Below, one piece after another: positions 62,795 through 64,000 of a DNA stretch of 64,000 nucleotides. The stretch comes from Lytechinus pictus (taxonomy: Eukaryota; Echinodermata; Echinoidea; Temnopleuroida; Toxopneustidae): assembly GCF_037042905.1 (NCBI RefSeq), contig NC_087245.1, positions 8,075,501-8,139,500 on the forward strand, read 5' to 3'. A program made the position numbers and the translations under genes. The notes under the pieces are model-generated. The model had not been told where the DNA came from. It searched no databases and saw nothing but the letters and a program-made list of their open reading frames with translations. Positions within the stretch are counted from its first letter, which is position 1; every line of letters starts with the position of its first letter.

Positions 62795-63490
62795 AACTAA
62801 AAAATGGAGCGCCTCTGGCAGTCTTGCCTGCATTACGCGATTCAACATAGCAGCAGTGCTGACTTTCAAAACGACTGTAGAATATTATTATTCATAAAAA
62901 CACCATTTATATGATAATAAAATACTATTTTCATTTACCCTAAATGACATTTGACCTTGATCATGTGACCGAAGACTTGTGCAAGACGATCAGTGATACT
63001 TGATTACCCTTACCCTTAACTAGATCCATAAACTTTCAAAGTTATGATTATGAGTTACAAATACCCCCAACATGGCCAAAGTTCATTGAGCTTGGTCATG
63101 TGACCTGGAACTCAAGCAGGATGTTTAGTGAAACTTGATTACCCTTATGTCCAAGTTTTATTAACTAGGTCCATATACTTTCTAAGTTATGATGACATTT
63201 GAAAAACTTAACCTTTGGTTAAGATTTTGATGTTGATTTTCCCAACATGGTCTAAGTTCATTGAAACTAAATTACCTTTGTCCTTGGGTCATGTGACCTG
63301 AAACTTGGGCAGGATTTTAAGTAATACTTGATAACTCTTATGTTTAAGTGTCATGAACTAGGCACATATACTTTCTAAGTTATGATGACATTTCAAAAAC
63401 TTATCCTTAGGTTAAGATTTGATGTTGACGCCACCGCCGTCAGAAAAGCGGCGCCTATAGTCTTTGCTCTGCTATGCAGGCGAGACAATA
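62795..63490. mobile_element. element with internal ~150-bp repeats and GGCGCC-containing ends
   Basis: Three tandem units repeat TCATGTGACCT.AA(A/C)T, ACTTGATTACCCTTATGT and CATATACTTTCTAAGTTATG (about 62960-63420). Ends: GCGCCTCTGGCAGTCTTGCC on the left and, reverse-complemented, GTCTCGCCTGCATAGCAGAG on the right, which are loosely similar. Contains the palindrome-like GCCACCGCCGTCAGAAAAGC. Non-coding. Confidence 0.6.
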
Positions 63491-63570
63491 AAAATTACAC
63501 AAAATATGAATGTGAAATGCAGTGTGCAAGATGAATTTAGTAACTGAACTGAGTCCATGGGGGAATGTCA

Positions 63571-64000
63571 TTAAAGGTTAAGTCCATCCCAGAAAAATGT
63601 TGATTTGAATAAATAGAGAAAAATCAAACTAGCATAATGCTGAAAACTTCATCAAAATCGGATGTAAAAAAAGAAAGTTATGACATTTTTAGAATTTTGC
63701 TTATTTTTCACAAAACAGTGATATGCACAATTCAGCGACATGTTTTTTATTGTTTGAATTATACAATATTTAATTTTTAACATTTTTGACAATATGGACC
63801 AACTTGACTGAACCATATAGTATTAAATAATGTTAATTCCACATGTTCAGGGAGGTATTAATCGTTGTTTCACTTGACAATGGGGAGAAAATTGGAACAA
63901 TACATATTTCATATAAAAAAAAAAATAGTGAGTGGATAACGTCATCAGTCTCCTCATTTGCAGACCCACCACGATGTGCATATAACTGTTTTGTGAAATT
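63571..64000. mobile_element. foldback family 3 element, cut by the window end
   Basis: Starts AAAGGTTAAGTCCATCCCAG. It follows the 41140-41745 copy (TCATCAAAATCGGATGTAAA, GTTCAGGGAGG, CTCATTTGCAGACC) up to the last base. Confidence 0.75.

Overview
The window is nuclear DNA of an animal. It is AT-rich and holds three spliced genes, all on the minus strand, with GT/AG introns, in a sea of short repeats. The mobile-element vocabulary, the many foldback elements and two tandem carbohydrate sulfotransferase genes point to a marine invertebrate deuterostome, most likely an echinoderm. That is inference from general familiarity, not a database match.

Genes. (1) 2382-8790: a four-exon gene for a four-pass membrane protein of the MS4A/CD20-like type. 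All introns are phase 0, and intron 2 (4.0 kb) is filled with TAG microsatellites and inserted elements. (2) 39898-43058: a three-exon type II membrane carbohydrate sulfotransferase (Sulfotransfer_2, HNK-1ST/CHST8-14-like). (3) 50194-54981: a paralogue in the same orientation, also three coding exons, whose N terminus comes from a tiny exon at about 54.93-54.98 kb. Both sulfotransferases would act in the Golgi lumen, using PAPS to sulfate glycans. They differ in stem-exon structure. No operon-like logic applies and no functional link between the MS4A-like gene and the sulfotransferases is visible.

Layout. 0-2.4 kb: intergenic with a tRNA-derived SINE. 2.4-8.8 kb: MS4A-like gene. 9.6-13.2 kb: LINE scrap, two tandem palindromic MITEs, a 1.15-kb element with GCTCGCGCTTCGCGCTCGC repeats, and a degenerate 200-bp tandem array. 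13.6-20.1 kb: an old segmental tandem duplication. 20.3-22.2 kb: a recent exact 635-bp triplication. 23.3-27.4 kb: a 1.6-kb unit in three copies. 27.7-28.6 kb: 5'-truncated LINE. 29.4-30.0 kb: an unusual element with inverted arrays of a 16-mer. 30-39.6 kb: gene-free, several MITEs. 39.9-55 kb: sulfotransferase pair, with a nearly perfect palindrome (44.1-44.5 kb), a 7SL-like SINE and a pyrimidine tract between them. 55.8-60.8 kb: a four-level nest of insertions. 61-64 kb: more repeats.

The strongest new results are the exon-level reconstruction of the three genes and the exact 8-bp target-site duplications found around six non-autonomous elements, which identify them as hAT-like or a similar 8-bp-TSD group. 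I found no clear evidence of a new biochemical system. The best undescribed candidates are the 29.4-30.0 kb inverted-array element and a set of very short palindromic insertions.
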